In this document: positions 52,966-62,079 of the stretch, piece after piece
Layout: the number at the start of each line of letters is the position of its first letter
How positions within the stretch are numbered: position 1 is the first letter of the stretch
Assembly: GCA_017999985.1 (NCBI GenBank)
Contig: JAGNKU010000011.1
Span: 97,448-161,447 of the forward strand
Direction of reading: 5' to 3'
Length of the DNA: 64,000 bases
From: Phycisphaerae bacterium
GTDB lineage: Bacteria > Planctomycetota > Phycisphaerae > UBA1845 > Fen-1342
Translations under genes and position numbers: made by a program
The notes under the pieces: generated by a model
What the model was told of the DNA's origin: nothing
Database searches by the model: none
The model's input: only the letters and a program-made list of their open reading frames with translations

Positions 52966-55440
52966 TCACCGCGCGCGATACGTGATCAGGTCGGAACTGT
53001 GCTTTTTCGGCAACGTGATCCGGAACTCCCGGGCGAGTTCGGCGCCGGTGAATGTACCCAGCAACCCCGTCGAGTCGGATACCACCTCGTACCGCGTGTT
53101 CGGCTGAAGGCCGCGGAGCGGCGCATCCACGGCCGGATACGGGCTCTCCGCCCGGCGGAAGACCAGCACCAGCCCCTCGTCCAGATCGGCCCGATGGTAT
53201 TGCGCGCCACTCCAGTCCGTGCGGTCCCGCGAGTAGGGCAGCAACGGATACCACGCCCCGATCAACAGGTGACGGACCGCGAAATAGCGCTCAGCAAGCT
53301 TCTTCGCCCGGGCGTGGTCGAAGTCCGGCGCGTCGGCGATCCAGCCGAGACACAACGACGACGCCAGCGTCGAGTGAAACGAGTAGTCGTCGAGCCGATT
53401 GAGGTGGGCGACGACGGTGCTGTTCGGCAGGTACTGACTGACGCCCCACAGCGCGGCCTGGTCCGTATCGTCGTCAAACCAGTAGTCGGTTTTCTGATGC
53501 ACATGCATGCGCATGATGGTCTCAAGGTCGATTCGATGGCCTCCCCCGGCACACTCCTCACGCACGCCATCGGGCCATACGGCCGCGAGGCGATCCCAGT
53601 ACGCGTACAGCCCCTCAACGTACTTCATTTCCGTGACGCCCTGGCGGTCGGGCGCATCGCTGAAACGCCAGTACGGCAACGGATCGATCGTGAAATCCTG
53701 CCGGTAGAAACGAAAGCCCGGCAGGTCCATGTAGCCCTTCACAATGTTGAAGAAGTGCTCCCGCGCGGCGGGCAGACCGAGATTGAGCAGATACGTGTCG
53801 TCATCGCCCTCCTGGCGGCGCAGCAGCCACTCAAGATGCGCCTTATGGAGATCGGTGTGGGCGACGACGCGCTCCGGCTCGAACCAGAGGCCGTAGATCA
53901 TGCCTCGCGCGCGTGCGGCCGCTGCCACCGGGCCCATGCCCTCGGGATACGCATCCTCGCGCGGAGTCCAGTTGCCGGCGCCGTGCGGCCAGCCGCCGCG
54001 GAACCAGCCTGCGTCGGTCAGCAGCGCCTCGAGACCGAGGGGCGCGTACGCATTGATCAGCGCAATCTGATTGGCGGCATTGCATTCGTTCAGCCAGCCG
54101 CCGCCGCGCGTGAAGCACGTGTTGCAGAAAAGCAGCGGGAGGACCGGCCGGTTGTCACGCTTCGCCGCGTAATGCTTGTAAATCAGCTCGCGAAAGCGGG
54201 CGTTCGCGTCCCAGCTCTCGCCCTCCCAGAACAGCACGAGCATCCGCGGCATCCGCACGCGCTCGCCGGGCCGCAGGCGGAAGTGCGTCCGCTCGAGGCC
54301 GGCGGTCAGGCGCAATGCGCGGCCGTCCGGACAACTCAACTCGGCGGCCCAGCACCCGGACCACCCGACGGCGACGATCGCGGACCCGCGCCCCGTGTCG
54401 ATCTTGAAGAACGGGAAGTCGACCGCGCTGGAATGCCCCGTGCCGGCGGTCAGGCGCTGCGGATGCGCACGGTCGACCGTCACGTTGCACGCCGCGAACT
54501 GCGCCGGCGTCGGGACGCCGCCGTTCGTGCGGTGCAGGCGATATGGCACGCTCGTGGAAAGCGGCGAATCGAGCAGCAGATCGCACACGTTGACATCCTG
54601 GATGATGCCGGTATCGCTGTTCCCGGTGTTTTCCAGGTACAGCAGCCACTCCGCGGCGGGGAAGTCGGCGTAGCGGGTGACCTCGTACGTGACTTGCAGC
54701 CCCGTATCAGGATCCGTCCAGCGCACAGTCTCCCTGGATCGATCGGCATGGGGAGCAGCACCGGCTGTTTCGTGCTTCCACCCGCTCAACAACTCGGCGA
54801 CAGGTCGGCCCGCGTAGGTAAAGGAGAACGGAAACGGCGGGCGCGCGCGGTCGCGGGCCGCGCGCGCCAGGTCGTCAAGCCAGTATTGCCGGCCGCTCTT
54901 CGTGGTAATCTGCGCTTCCGCCCAGTCGGCGTGATCGCACGCCGGGCCGTCGCCGCCGTCCCCGACTTCCAGGTCGAGCTCACGCATTCCGTCGCTGCGG
55001 ACGTCCACGCGCTGCGCCTCCTCGCCGCCGCGCGCCGCCTCCGAACGATAGAGGCCCCGCGTGTCGCCTGTGACCGTGAACGTCACCGCTCCGGCGCCGC
55101 CGGTCGTGCGCTCGTTGTGGTCGACACCGACCCACGCGGAAAAAGCGATCATCGGTTCTTCCGACGTCACGCGAATGCGGCTGATTGAGTGCGTGCCGAG
55201 ACCACGCGCGAACGTCCGACTCCCGATGCGCAGCGGCGTCCGCAGCACCGATTGTCCCAGCTCGAGCGCCTCGAAGTCCTGACGCACGAGCTCAAGACGC
55301 GGGCCCGTTGGCACGACCGCGCCCGGGTCGCGGAACGCCATGACTTCATCGCGCCACACGCCTGTTCCTTCGCGAGCACCGGCGACCAGCGCCGGTCCCG
55401 CCAACCCCGCCGTGATCGCAAACGCAAACGCTGTCCTCAC
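52966..55440 (-). CDS. GH36-like alpha-galactosidase with NPCBM domain, secreted
   Basis: 824 residues from a GTG at 55440, chosen because it starts a signal sequence (VRTAFAFAITAGLAGPALVAGA) with GGAGG 9 nt ahead; the longer reading is shadow. An NPCBM/novel putative carbohydrate-binding domain (about 75-180) precedes the GH36-type catalytic part, which spans about 350-735. Likely catalytic residues are Asp in YRQDFTIDP (about 582, nucleophile) and ECAGGGHRID (about 630, acid/base region). GLWFEPERVV and DAGWFRGGW are family-like. It would release alpha-galactose from plant or algal glycans outside the cell. No sugar transporter is beside it. Confidence 0.85.
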   Translation of the reverse strand: MRTAFAFAITAGLAGPALVAGAREGTGVWRDEVMAFRDPGAVVPTGPRLELVRQDFEALELGQSVLRTPLRIGSRTFARGLGTHSISRIRVTSEEPMIAFSAWVGVDHNERTTGGAGAVTFTVTGDTRGLYRSEAARGGEEAQRVDVRSDGMRELDLEVGDGGDGPACDHADWAEAQITTKSGRQYWLDDLARAARDRARPPFPFSFTYAGRPVAELLSGWKHETAGAAPHADRSRETVRWTDPDTGLQVTYEVTRYADFPAAEWLLYLENTGNSDTGIIQDVNVCDLLLDSPLSTSVPYRLHRTNGGVPTPAQFAACNVTVDRAHPQRLTAGTGHSSAVDFPFFKIDTGRGSAIVAVGWSGCWAAELSCPDGRALRLTAGLERTHFRLRPGERVRMPRMLVLFWEGESWDANARFRELIYKHYAAKRDNRPVLPLLFCNTCFTRGGGWLNECNAANQIALINAYAPLGLEALLTDAGWFRGGWPHGAGNWTPREDAYPEGMGPVAAAARARGMIYGLWFEPERVVAHTDLHKAHLEWLLRRQEGDDDTYLLNLGLPAAREHFFNIVKGYMDLPGFRFYRQDFTIDPLPYWRFSDAPDRQGVTEMKYVEGLYAYWDRLAAVWPDGVREECAGGGHRIDLETIMRMHVHQKTDYWFDDDTDQAALWGVSQYLPNSTVVAHLNRLDDYSFHSTLASSLCLGWIADAPDFDHARAKKLAERYFAVRHLLIGAWYPLLPYSRDRTDWSGAQYHRADLDEGLVLVFRRAESPYPAVDAPLRGLQPNTRYEVVSDSTGLLGTFTGAELAREFRITLPKKHSSDLITYRAR

Positions 55441-55891
55441 GCTGGCCGTCCTCCGTGCTCGCTTGCGAAATGCGCTGCGGGTTGCGGTGCAGAGGCGACA
55501 ATCGTTGCGAGCGGTCAATCCCGCCCGGCAATTCGCGGGGCCCATTTCGGCCTCAGCTTCGCCACGTCATCGCGCCCGGCGCAGCCACCATGCTGACACT
55601 GCGACCTGTTGCGCATCGCCACGGAACCCATCGCATCGCCCTACGATCGCCGCGAACGGGTACACGAATTGTGGGCCGCGGACGACATGCGGGTCAAGCC
55701 TCATCGCGCCAGCCGACGGGCGGTGTCCGGTGGCTCCCGCGCGCCCCGATGCAGACGGACCGCCGGCACCGAATTTCGCCGCCCATGCCGTCCGCAGCGC
55801 GCTACAATGCCGCATGTTCGACGTTCGGACGCGCGACCGGACAGCGCTCGAACGTAGTGGCCGAGTTTCAGAACCAAGTGGAGGAAGGAAC
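55441..55891. other. 451-bp intergenic region between divergent genes
   Basis: The right-hand part has TACAAT followed by GC at 55803-55808, a possible -10 for the PEP-CTERM gene starting at 55892. The left part holds the GGAGG of the galactosidase. The remaining bases have no recognised gene; ORFs here are Arg/Pro-rich shadows. Confidence 0.4.
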
Positions 55892-56809
55892 ATGCTCAGG
55901 AATCTCAGTAGCACAGTGGTGATATGCGCCCTCGTCTCATCAGCCCAGGGCAGCCCGACTCTCGACGGCGTTCGCGACGCGTCCTACGGCTCCGCAGCGG
56001 CAGTGCAGACGGTGCAGACCGGCTTCGGCGACGCCAACCCGAGCGGCGGCAGCGAGCTCGACGCCGCCTACGCCCGCGTCGAAGGCGGCACCCTGTACCT
56101 GCTGCTCACCGGCAACCTCGAGAGCAACTTCAACAAGCTAAATATCTTCATCGACTCGCAGGCCGGCGGGCAGAACGTCCTGCAGAACAACGCCAACTCC
56201 GGCGGGAATAACCCCGAGAACGACGGCTGGGCCGGCAAGTACGCCGGCTTCACGTTCGACACGGGCTTCCAGGCCGACTACCTCCTGATCCTGCGGAATG
56301 GCTTCTCCCCCGGCGCCCGCTTCGACATCGACTACGCCGTGGTCGGCGGCGGCCTCGGAAACTACCTGACGGCGGGTGATGTCTTCGCCGGCTCGCTCGT
56401 CGGCGCGAACGCCGCCGCCCTGCCCAACGGCATCGGCGTCGCCTTCGACAACAGCAACGTCGCGGGCGTCACCGGCGGCAGCGACGCCGCGAACCAGGCC
56501 GCTGCGGCCGCCGTCGCGACCGGCCTCGAGCTGTCGATCCCGCTCGCGGCGCTGGGCAACCCCGTCGGCGCGTTCAAGATCAGCGCCATGATCAACGGCA
56601 GCAACCACGACTACCTGTCGAACCAGTTTCTGGGCGGGCTGACGCCGCCGCAGGGCAATCTCGGCGGCGACGGCGCGGGCGGCTTCAACGGAACCGTCGG
56701 CCAGATCAATCTGAATAGCTTCGCCGGCGACCAGTATTTCACGGTGGTGCCCGAGCCCGCCTCGTTGGCGCTGCTCGGCCTGGTGTGCCTCGTTCGGCGC
56801 CGCGCTTGA
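55892..56809 (+). CDS. Secreted PEP-CTERM protein
   Basis: 305 residues from the ATG at 55892 with GGAGGAAGG ahead. A signal peptide (about 1-20, LSSTVVICALVSSAQG) is followed by a beta-rich domain (about 22-280) rich in Asn/Gly/Ser, with repeats such as VGANAAALPNGIGVAFDNSNV. The C-terminus is VPEPASLALLGLVCLVRRRA, a PEP-CTERM sorting signal. Function unknown. It is divergent from the galactosidase gene. Confidence 0.85.
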   Translation: MLRNLSSTVVICALVSSAQGSPTLDGVRDASYGSAAAVQTVQTGFGDANPSGGSELDAAYARVEGGTLYLLLTGNLESNFNKLNIFIDSQAGGQNVLQNNANSGGNNPENDGWAGKYAGFTFDTGFQADYLLILRNGFSPGARFDIDYAVVGGGLGNYLTAGDVFAGSLVGANAAALPNGIGVAFDNSNVAGVTGGSDAANQAAAAAVATGLELSIPLAALGNPVGAFKISAMINGSNHDYLSNQFLGGLTPPQGNLGGDGAGGFNGTVGQINLNSFAGDQYFTVVPEPASLALLGLVCLVRRRA

Positions 56810-56924
56810 GTCGTTACGGCTCAGCATGGCCGCGTTTCGGCGGGCGTGCGGACCTACACGCGCGACGACTGAGCGCCGTTCGTCCGCACACCTCGTGCAG
56901 CCGCCGATCAGTGCACGTGCGCCA

Positions 56925-57095
56925 TCAGCCCTTCGCCGGCCCCGGCCCGGCTAGCAGGATCAACACGACATCCGTCAGCAGGATGGCGACGCCGGCCCGC
57001 CACAAAGTATCGCCGGTCTCGCCGCCGGCGAACACCCCGGCGGCTCCGAAGGCAACGATGCCAGCGAACAGCCCGATGATCTGGATGATCCGCAT
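56925..57095 (-). CDS. Small two-helix membrane protein
   Basis: 56 residues from the ATG at 57095 with AGGGAG ahead. Two hydrophobic segments (IIGLFAGIVAFGAAGVFAGG and VAILLTDVVLILLAG) make a short hairpin membrane protein. No family was recognised. The upstream extension of this frame is an Arg-rich shadow and was dropped. Confidence 0.6.
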   Translation of the reverse strand: MRIIQIIGLFAGIVAFGAAGVFAGGETGDTLWRAGVAILLTDVVLILLAGPGPAKG

Positions 57096-57238
57096 CAGTG
57101 ACTCCCTCTGTCGCTGTGACGACGCAGTTTGCGTTTCGCTCCGGGGCCAATCCCGGGCGTGTACAGTGCGATCCACGACTCCGACAGCGGTGCGCCGACG
57201 CACGCGCAACGTCGTAGCCGCACGCCCGAGTCGCCCGC

Positions 57239-57718
57239 TTACCGCAGCGGCTTGCCGCCGTCCGGCGTCGCCCAAGCCGGCGGTTCGTCGTCCGGCCCGG
57301 TCGTGGCATGGGTCGTGAGGTCGACGGTCGCAATGACCCGGGACGTGTCGCGCTGCACGAACCACACCCTCCGTCCCGCCTCGTCCCGCCGCGCCTCCAC
57401 GTTGTCGAACTGCCACTGCCCGCCCGGCACGCCGGCCTTGACCTCGACCGTCTTCACAGTCTGCTCGAAGGCAAGCAGCTCGCGGGGCTTCACGACAACC
57501 CGCAAGAGCTCATAGGTACGTTCCGGTTTCCCGGCATCGCGATCCCACGATCGGTCGCACGTCAACTCGATCTCCCGGCACTCATCGAGCCCCGCGCTGC
57601 ACAGCGTCTTCATCCGGATTTGCGTGGCCGAACTCCCCGACGACGAGCACCCGACAGCCGTGAGCACCAATCCCGCCACCAATGCCGCCACACCGCACTG
57701 CGCTGCCTGCCGCATCAT
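57239..57718 (-). CDS. Lipoprotein of unknown function
   Basis: 159 residues with AAGGAG before the ATG. A lipoprotein signal ends LTAVGCSSS (Cys24 lipidated). The mature part has two Cys (LCSAGLDECREIELTC) and a beta-rich body with W-rich ends. Function unknown. The small membrane-protein gene (56925-57095) lies downstream on the same strand. Confidence 0.75.
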   Translation of the reverse strand: MMRQAAQCGVAALVAGLVLTAVGCSSSGSSATQIRMKTLCSAGLDECREIELTCDRSWDRDAGKPERTYELLRVVVKPRELLAFEQTVKTVEVKAGVPGGQWQFDNVEARRDEAGRRVWFVQRDTSRVIATVDLTTHATTGPDDEPPAWATPDGGKPLR

Positions 57719-58239
57719 GCCTGTCTCCTTGTCTGAGCACCCGACCGCTCGAATGTCGCGCCGCTATCCCGTGCCGCTCACGACCTGTGCCGCCCGCGAC
57801 CCGTCCGGCGACCGCCGGACCCGACGCGCCCTGAGTGCGTATCTACTTCTGTCGACACCGCCGCGCCCGGTCAACCGGCCCGTACAACTTGCGACAACCG
57901 CGACCTGGGTGCTCACATTGTGCCCACCGCGCACACATCTGGCCATCTTCTAAGTCGGGATTGCAACGCGAACCAGCGGACCAGCGTTTCGCTCGCGGCC
58001 CCCTTCTAACTGGCGTGCAACTCACCGGCGTCGCATCAGCATGCGCTCCTCTAGGCCCCATTGAGCAGTCCCGGTGACAGCGTCATCATCCTTACGGGTG
58101 CGGCTCGGCCCAGCGCCGTGATGGCGTGAGCGCAGCGCCTGCAGGCAGGTCGCAATGAGCGCGAACGGACCCACTCCCCGTCAGACCAGCGGACGGATAA
58201 GGGACGCGCGCGGTCGCCGCGTCACGCAACTCGACCCCG
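57719..58239. other. 521-bp region without a gene
   Basis: No protein-like frame. Candidate frames on both strands are short or Arg/Pro-rich. No hairpin or repeat with clear structure was found. Confidence 0.4.
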
Positions 58240-58731
58240 TTGCCCTTCATTTGCTTCGCCGCCACGACGTGGTCGCGGCCGACGCACTCCAGGCCATCGC
58301 CAACGAAAAGGAGCGTGCGCATCGCGGCCCGGGAACGCGTCGCCTTGGTCGGCGGTCTGTGCGGCGTGTTGCTCGTGGTCAGTTTCTTCACGCACGCATT
58401 GATCACCGGCGACATCCGCGACGCGCCGTAAGCGAAAACGGGGAGTTTGCTCTGGTTCTGCTCGGTTCCCTGGATCGTCTGGTTCGTCATCAAACGGAAA
58501 CGCTTCGGCGCGGTCGCAGCGGCGATGCTCAAGCACCGCCACTGCCCACATTGCGGCTACGACCTGCGTTTGCTGCCCGCCGACCCGGCCAACGGCGCCA
58601 CGTTCTGCCCCGAATGCGGCTGTGCGTGGGTGCTCGCTGCGGCGGACCATTCATCGATCGGTGCATACGAACCCCCCCGGCGACGGGCATCTCAACGACC
58701 TCGCCCGCACCTGAACGGCCCCATTGTCTGA
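58240..58731 (+). pseudogene. Zinc-ribbon two-helix membrane protein, interrupted by an in-frame TAA
   Basis: The upstream frame carries a membrane segment (VALVGGLCGVLLVVSFFTHAL). It then hits TAA at 58429-58431. The same frame continues at once with a second hydrophobic helix (SLLWFCSVPWIVWFVI) and CPHCGYDLRLL...CPECGCAW. Together they match the usual 'two helices plus CGYDL...CPECG' membrane proteins of Phycisphaerae, such as the one at 22432. The start could be the ATG at 58240 or a GTG at 58315. The TAA makes it a likely pseudogene, or a sequencing error or recoded stop. Without the N-terminal half, the TTG-started remnant from 58447 would also be a 94-residue protein. Confidence 0.55.
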
Positions 58732-58847
58732 CGGGCGCGGCTGGCAGGCCGATGCCATCAGGTCCGGTTGCTCAACCGGTCCCAACTTCGGACGAGGAGG
58801 GGATCAGTTTGTGCACACCTGGCCCTCTCTCGTGGCGTGCATCCTAC

Positions 58848-58888
58848 GAAAAACGGACGGTCAGCCTCTGGCTGGCCGCCCGTTTTTC
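58848..58888 (-). terminator. Long terminator hairpin following the tRNA
   Basis: An 18-bp stem with one A-C mismatch and one G-T pair (arms 58848-58866 and 58870-58888, loop 58867-58869). Both sides carry A5/T5 flanks, so it is bidirectional. It directly follows the tRNA-Leu on the minus strand. The shared ACGGxCGGTCAGC stem resembles the hairpins at 24165 and 42951. Confidence 0.75.
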
Positions 58889-58895
58889 ATTGCCA

Positions 58896-58980
58896 TGCGG
58901 CTGACTGGAGTCGAACCAGCACGAGCTTATCGCTCACAAGGACCTGAACCTTGCGCGTCTGCCAATTCCGCCACAGCCGC
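58896..58980 (-). tRNA. tRNA-Leu (anticodon CAG)
   Basis: 85 nt. Acceptor stem GCGGCTG pairs with CAGCCGC, followed by discriminator A. The D-arm has GGCGGAATTGGCAGACGC. The anticodon arm is CAAGG-TTCAGGT-CCTTG, so the anticodon is CAG, reading CUG. A class II variable arm and the TTCGACTCC T-loop follow. The 3' CCA is not encoded. A terminator hairpin follows 8 bp downstream. Confidence 0.92.
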
Positions 58981-59105
58981 TCGATGTCCGCCGCGGGCCA
59001 TTGCCAACCCGCCGCGAATTAACCATCATAAGGCATGCCCGGCAGGCGTCAAGCGCCGGGAGCCCTCGCCGCCCTACGCGGCACTTGCGCACGAGCACCA
59101 GCACC

Positions 59106-60296
59106 ATGACCCAGGGAAGCCAGCCCGGTCTCTTCAGCCACCCCCGCCACACCGGCCGCCGCGTCGTCGTCACCGGTCAGGTCGGCGTCGACAAGAAACC
59201 CTTCATCGAAACCGTCGCGCGCCTCGCCGAATCCCGCGGCCAGGCCGTCCGCCGCTTCCACGTCGGCGACATGATGTACCGCGAGGCGCCCGACGTGCGC
59301 CCCGGCCGCATCCTCGACCTGCCCCTCGCGCGCCTCGCGTCGCTGCGCCGCTCCGTCTTCAAGGACATCCTCGCCGAGGTCGACCAGCACGAGACCGTGA
59401 TCGTCAACACGCACGCCTCCTTCCGCTGGAAGCACGGCCTCTTCCCCGCCTTCGACCACGACCAGATGGTCCCCCTCGACGCCGACCTTTATATCACCCT
59501 CGTCGATAACGTCGACGCGATCCACGAACGCCTCACACGCGACTTCGACCTGCCCCACAACCTCAAGGACATCCTCGTCTGGCGCGAAGAGGAAATCCTC
59601 GCCACCGAGGTCCTCGCCAGCGCCGTCCACGGCCACGGCTGCTTCTACGTCTTCGCCCGGGGCGTCGAGAACCACACCGTCGAGTCGCTCTATCGCCTGA
59701 TCTTCAAGCCGGACACCAAGCGCGTCTATCCGTCTTTCCCCATGACCCACGTCATGGACATGCCCGACACGCTCGCCGAGATCGACGCCTTCCGCGCCAC
59801 CATCGCCGAGCACTTCATCACCTTCGACCCCGGCGACATGGACGAGAAACGCCTGCTCTCCCACGCCGCCACCGCGATGCAGGACGGCAAGACCCGCTTC
59901 ACCATTCAGGTGCATGGCCGCCCGGTCGAGTTCGACGTCGCCGAGGTCACCAGCGTCGCCCGCGACATCGACGCCCAGATCTACGCCCGCGATTTCAAGC
60001 TCATCGACCAGTCCGACATGATTGTCAGCTTCATCCCCGAGCTGCCCAGCGGCAAACCCGGCCTCTCCTCTGGCGTCGAGCGCGAGCTCCAGCACGCCTT
60101 CGAGGGCACCAAGGAGGTCTACGTGGTCTGGCAGCCCAAGGTTGACCCATCCCCCTTCATCACCGAGACCGCCACCCGCGTTTTCGCGACCATCGAGGAG
60201 CTGCTGGCCCATTTCCAGAGCCTGGGTTACCTCGGCGCCTACCAAAAACCACTCTTCAAGCCCGGCGCCGCCCGCGACCGCGGCCGCTTCGGCTAG
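59106..60296 (+). CDS. Adenylate-kinase-like protein fused to a nucleoside 2-deoxyribosyltransferase-like domain
   Basis: 396 residues from the ATG at 59106. An N-terminal P-loop region VVVTGQVGVDKKPF has GxxGxxKK in place of the usual GxxGxGKS/T. FHVGDMMYRE and VIVNTHASFRWKHG resemble archaeal-type adenylate kinase (AdkA-like) motifs. The C-terminal third, DAQIYARDFKLIDQSDMIVSFIPEL...SSGVERELQHAF, resembles a nucleoside 2-deoxyribosyltransferase-like (Rossmann-type) fold. So it may bind nucleotides, but the changed P-loop means activity is uncertain. No ribosome-binding site is clear at this start; an in-frame start upstream of the tRNA is unlikely. It has no obvious operon partners. Confidence 0.72.
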   Translation: MTQGSQPGLFSHPRHTGRRVVVTGQVGVDKKPFIETVARLAESRGQAVRRFHVGDMMYREAPDVRPGRILDLPLARLASLRRSVFKDILAEVDQHETVIVNTHASFRWKHGLFPAFDHDQMVPLDADLYITLVDNVDAIHERLTRDFDLPHNLKDILVWREEEILATEVLASAVHGHGCFYVFARGVENHTVESLYRLIFKPDTKRVYPSFPMTHVMDMPDTLAEIDAFRATIAEHFITFDPGDMDEKRLLSHAATAMQDGKTRFTIQVHGRPVEFDVAEVTSVARDIDAQIYARDFKLIDQSDMIVSFIPELPSGKPGLSSGVERELQHAFEGTKEVYVVWQPKVDPSPFITETATRVFATIEELLAHFQSLGYLGAYQKPLFKPGAARDRGRFG

Positions 60297-60328
60297 CACA
60301 CTGCCTCGTTCAAAGTGGCTCACAAAAC

Positions 60329-60385
60329 GGGTGGTGCGGGCGTCCCGCCCGTCAGTAGAAACGGGCAAGGTGCCCGTACTACCGG
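60329..60385 (-). repeat. Double-hairpin interspersed element, copy 2
   Basis: The reverse complement of this stretch matches the element at 31553-31607 along its length, including hairpins GGGCA-CCT-TGCCC-type and GGGCG-GGA-CGCCC-type and a GGTGGT/ACCACC end. It starts 32 bp after the adenylate-kinase-like stop. Confidence 0.6.
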
Positions 60386-60569
60386 AGTTGCAGCCATTAC
60401 GGGACGTTGCGCCACCCGTGCGTGCCCGCAACCGCGCACGACTCCGCCCTGGTCACCCGCAACCGCCACGCCCCGCCGCCGTACAAACTGTCGGCGCTCG
60501 CTTCGTTAGCTCAACGCTGCCACGCTCGGCGAGCCGGCAGCCGTTGGCTGGAGCGCGGAAAGGCGTACC

Positions 60570-61748
60570 ATGCTCGATGTCGATTGGACCTCCATGAGCC
60601 CCGAAGCACTCGACGACGTGCTTGAACATCTGCGGGGTAACGGCGATACGGAGTCCTTCATGCCCTGCCCGGACCTGGTGAAGCTGCTGGAAGACGCCAT
60701 CGCGCGGGAAGCCTCCGACGTCCACCTGTGCCCCGGATACCCGCCGACGTTCCGCGTCCACGGCCGCCTCCAGTCCATCGGCGACGAAGCCCTGACATCG
60801 GACGAGACCCGCCGCATGGTCGAGACGCTGCTCCCCGAGCGCTCGCGCAGCGCGATGGACGCCTCCAAGAACCTGGACTGCTCGGTCTCGCTCCCCTACC
60901 GCGGCGGCAACCACCGCTTCCGAGCCAGCGTATACCTTTCGCAGAAGCAGTGGTGCGCGTGCCTGCGCCACATTCCAAGTCAGATTCCGACGCTCGAGTG
61001 GCTCGGTTTTCCCGAGGAACTCGCCACACGCCTCGCGTCGCACAGCAACGGCCTCGTCGTCATTACCGGCGTCGTCGGCTCGGGCAAGACCGCCACACTG
61101 GCCGCACTGGTCAACCTCCTCCGCCGGGACACTGGCCGCCGGATCCTCACCGTTGAGGAACCCATCGAGTACCTGCATCCGCCGGGACTCGGCGGCATCG
61201 TCACGCAGCGCGAAGTCGGCCGCGATGTCGACTCGTTTGCCGACGGCCTCAAGCACGGCCTGCGGCAGGATCCGGACGTGATCCTGGTCGGCGAGATTCG
61301 TGACCGCGAAACGGCGCAAATGGCGATCAGTGCCGCCGAGACTGGCCACCTGATCCTAACGACGTTGCATACTCGCGACGCGAAGGGCGCCCTCACCCGG
61401 CTGGTCGATATCTTCCCTCAGGATGCCCAGGACGACATCCGCGCCCAGCTCGCCATGAGCCTCCGCTCCGTCGTCTGCCAACACCTCCTCCCCGCAGCCG
61501 ACGACGGCGAACGCCGGGTGCTCGCGCTCGAGGTCCTCCACGTCAACCAGCAGGTCCAGGTCGCCATCCGCACTGGCAAGATCGAGATGCTCGAGTCCGC
61601 GATTCAGACCGGCAAGCGCGACGGCATGCTCAACCTGGACGACGATCTGCAACGCCTGGTCAAGGCCGGCCGCATCGCGCTCGCCACGGCGCGCCGCCTC
61701 GCCAAGCAACCGGACGCGATCGTCGGCACCCCCAATGGGTGGACGTAG
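60570..61748 (+). CDS. PilT-family type IV pilus retraction-like ATPase
   Basis: 392 residues. Walker A GVVGSGKT (167-174), the Asp box VEEPIEYLH (195-203), Walker B VILVGEIRD (237-245) and TTLHT (264-268) mark the secretion ATPase family. The C-terminal AIQTGKRDGM...IALATARRLAKQPD matches PilT. The N-terminal part has DVHLCPGYPPTFRVHGRL, also PilT-like. It would power pilus retraction, but no other pilus gene is beside it. The nearest pseudopilin is 38 kb away. AAAGG precedes the ATG by about 8 nt. Confidence 0.85.
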   Translation: MLDVDWTSMSPEALDDVLEHLRGNGDTESFMPCPDLVKLLEDAIAREASDVHLCPGYPPTFRVHGRLQSIGDEALTSDETRRMVETLLPERSRSAMDASKNLDCSVSLPYRGGNHRFRASVYLSQKQWCACLRHIPSQIPTLEWLGFPEELATRLASHSNGLVVITGVVGSGKTATLAALVNLLRRDTGRRILTVEEPIEYLHPPGLGGIVTQREVGRDVDSFADGLKHGLRQDPDVILVGEIRDRETAQMAISAAETGHLILTTLHTRDAKGALTRLVDIFPQDAQDDIRAQLAMSLRSVVCQHLLPAADDGERRVLALEVLHVNQQVQVAIRTGKIEMLESAIQTGKRDGMLNLDDDLQRLVKAGRIALATARRLAKQPDAIVGTPNGWT

Positions 61749-62079
61749 CGGCAGCGACGTCGGCAACCATTTCCCGAGCTCCGTAAGCGCACAAAGTGCG
61801 GTGCGCGAAAATTCGCACCCGGCTCCGCGCGCTGCCTCGACGGGGTGGATTCAGCCTCCCACGGTCGGTATAATGCGGTATCCCGACATCGTTCGGTTCC
61901 GGGGAAATCTCGCATTCGCGATAGTACCCTGGAATGTGCGTGCATTTGTGACCGATTGAAGACTCGCAATCTCTGGCTCATCTCTCCGCCTGGAGTGTTC
62001 CCAGGCGGGCCGGAGCACTTGGCCGGCGGTCGGGCGCCGTCCGCAGTCGCAGTCACAACTCGAAGGAGGACAAGCGATT
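61749..62079. other. 331-bp gap carrying a promoter
   Basis: Contains the promoter-like pair at 61846-61874 for the gene at 62080. A short stem (about 61799-61818) near the left end may help end the PilT transcript, but it has no T-tract. Nothing coding. Confidence 0.45.
61846..61874 (+). promoter_or_regulatory. Putative promoter of the right-edge secreted protein
   Basis: TGGATT (61846-61851), 17 bp, then a perfect TATAAT (61869-61874) followed by GC. The start codon is about 200 nt downstream. Confidence 0.4.

Noticed and set aside
52930..55188. 752-residue plus-strand frame opposite the galactosidase
   Set aside because: Arg-rich shadow without motif; the other strand has catalytic residues.
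58155..58904. 249-residue plus-strand frame overlapping the zinc-ribbon pseudogene
   Set aside because: Arg/Pro-rich; the zinc ribbon is in another frame and fits a known protein type.
59049..60431. 460-residue minus-strand frame opposite the adenylate-kinase-like gene
   Set aside because: Val/Asp/Glu/Gly-rich antisense of a strongly biased gene; no motif.
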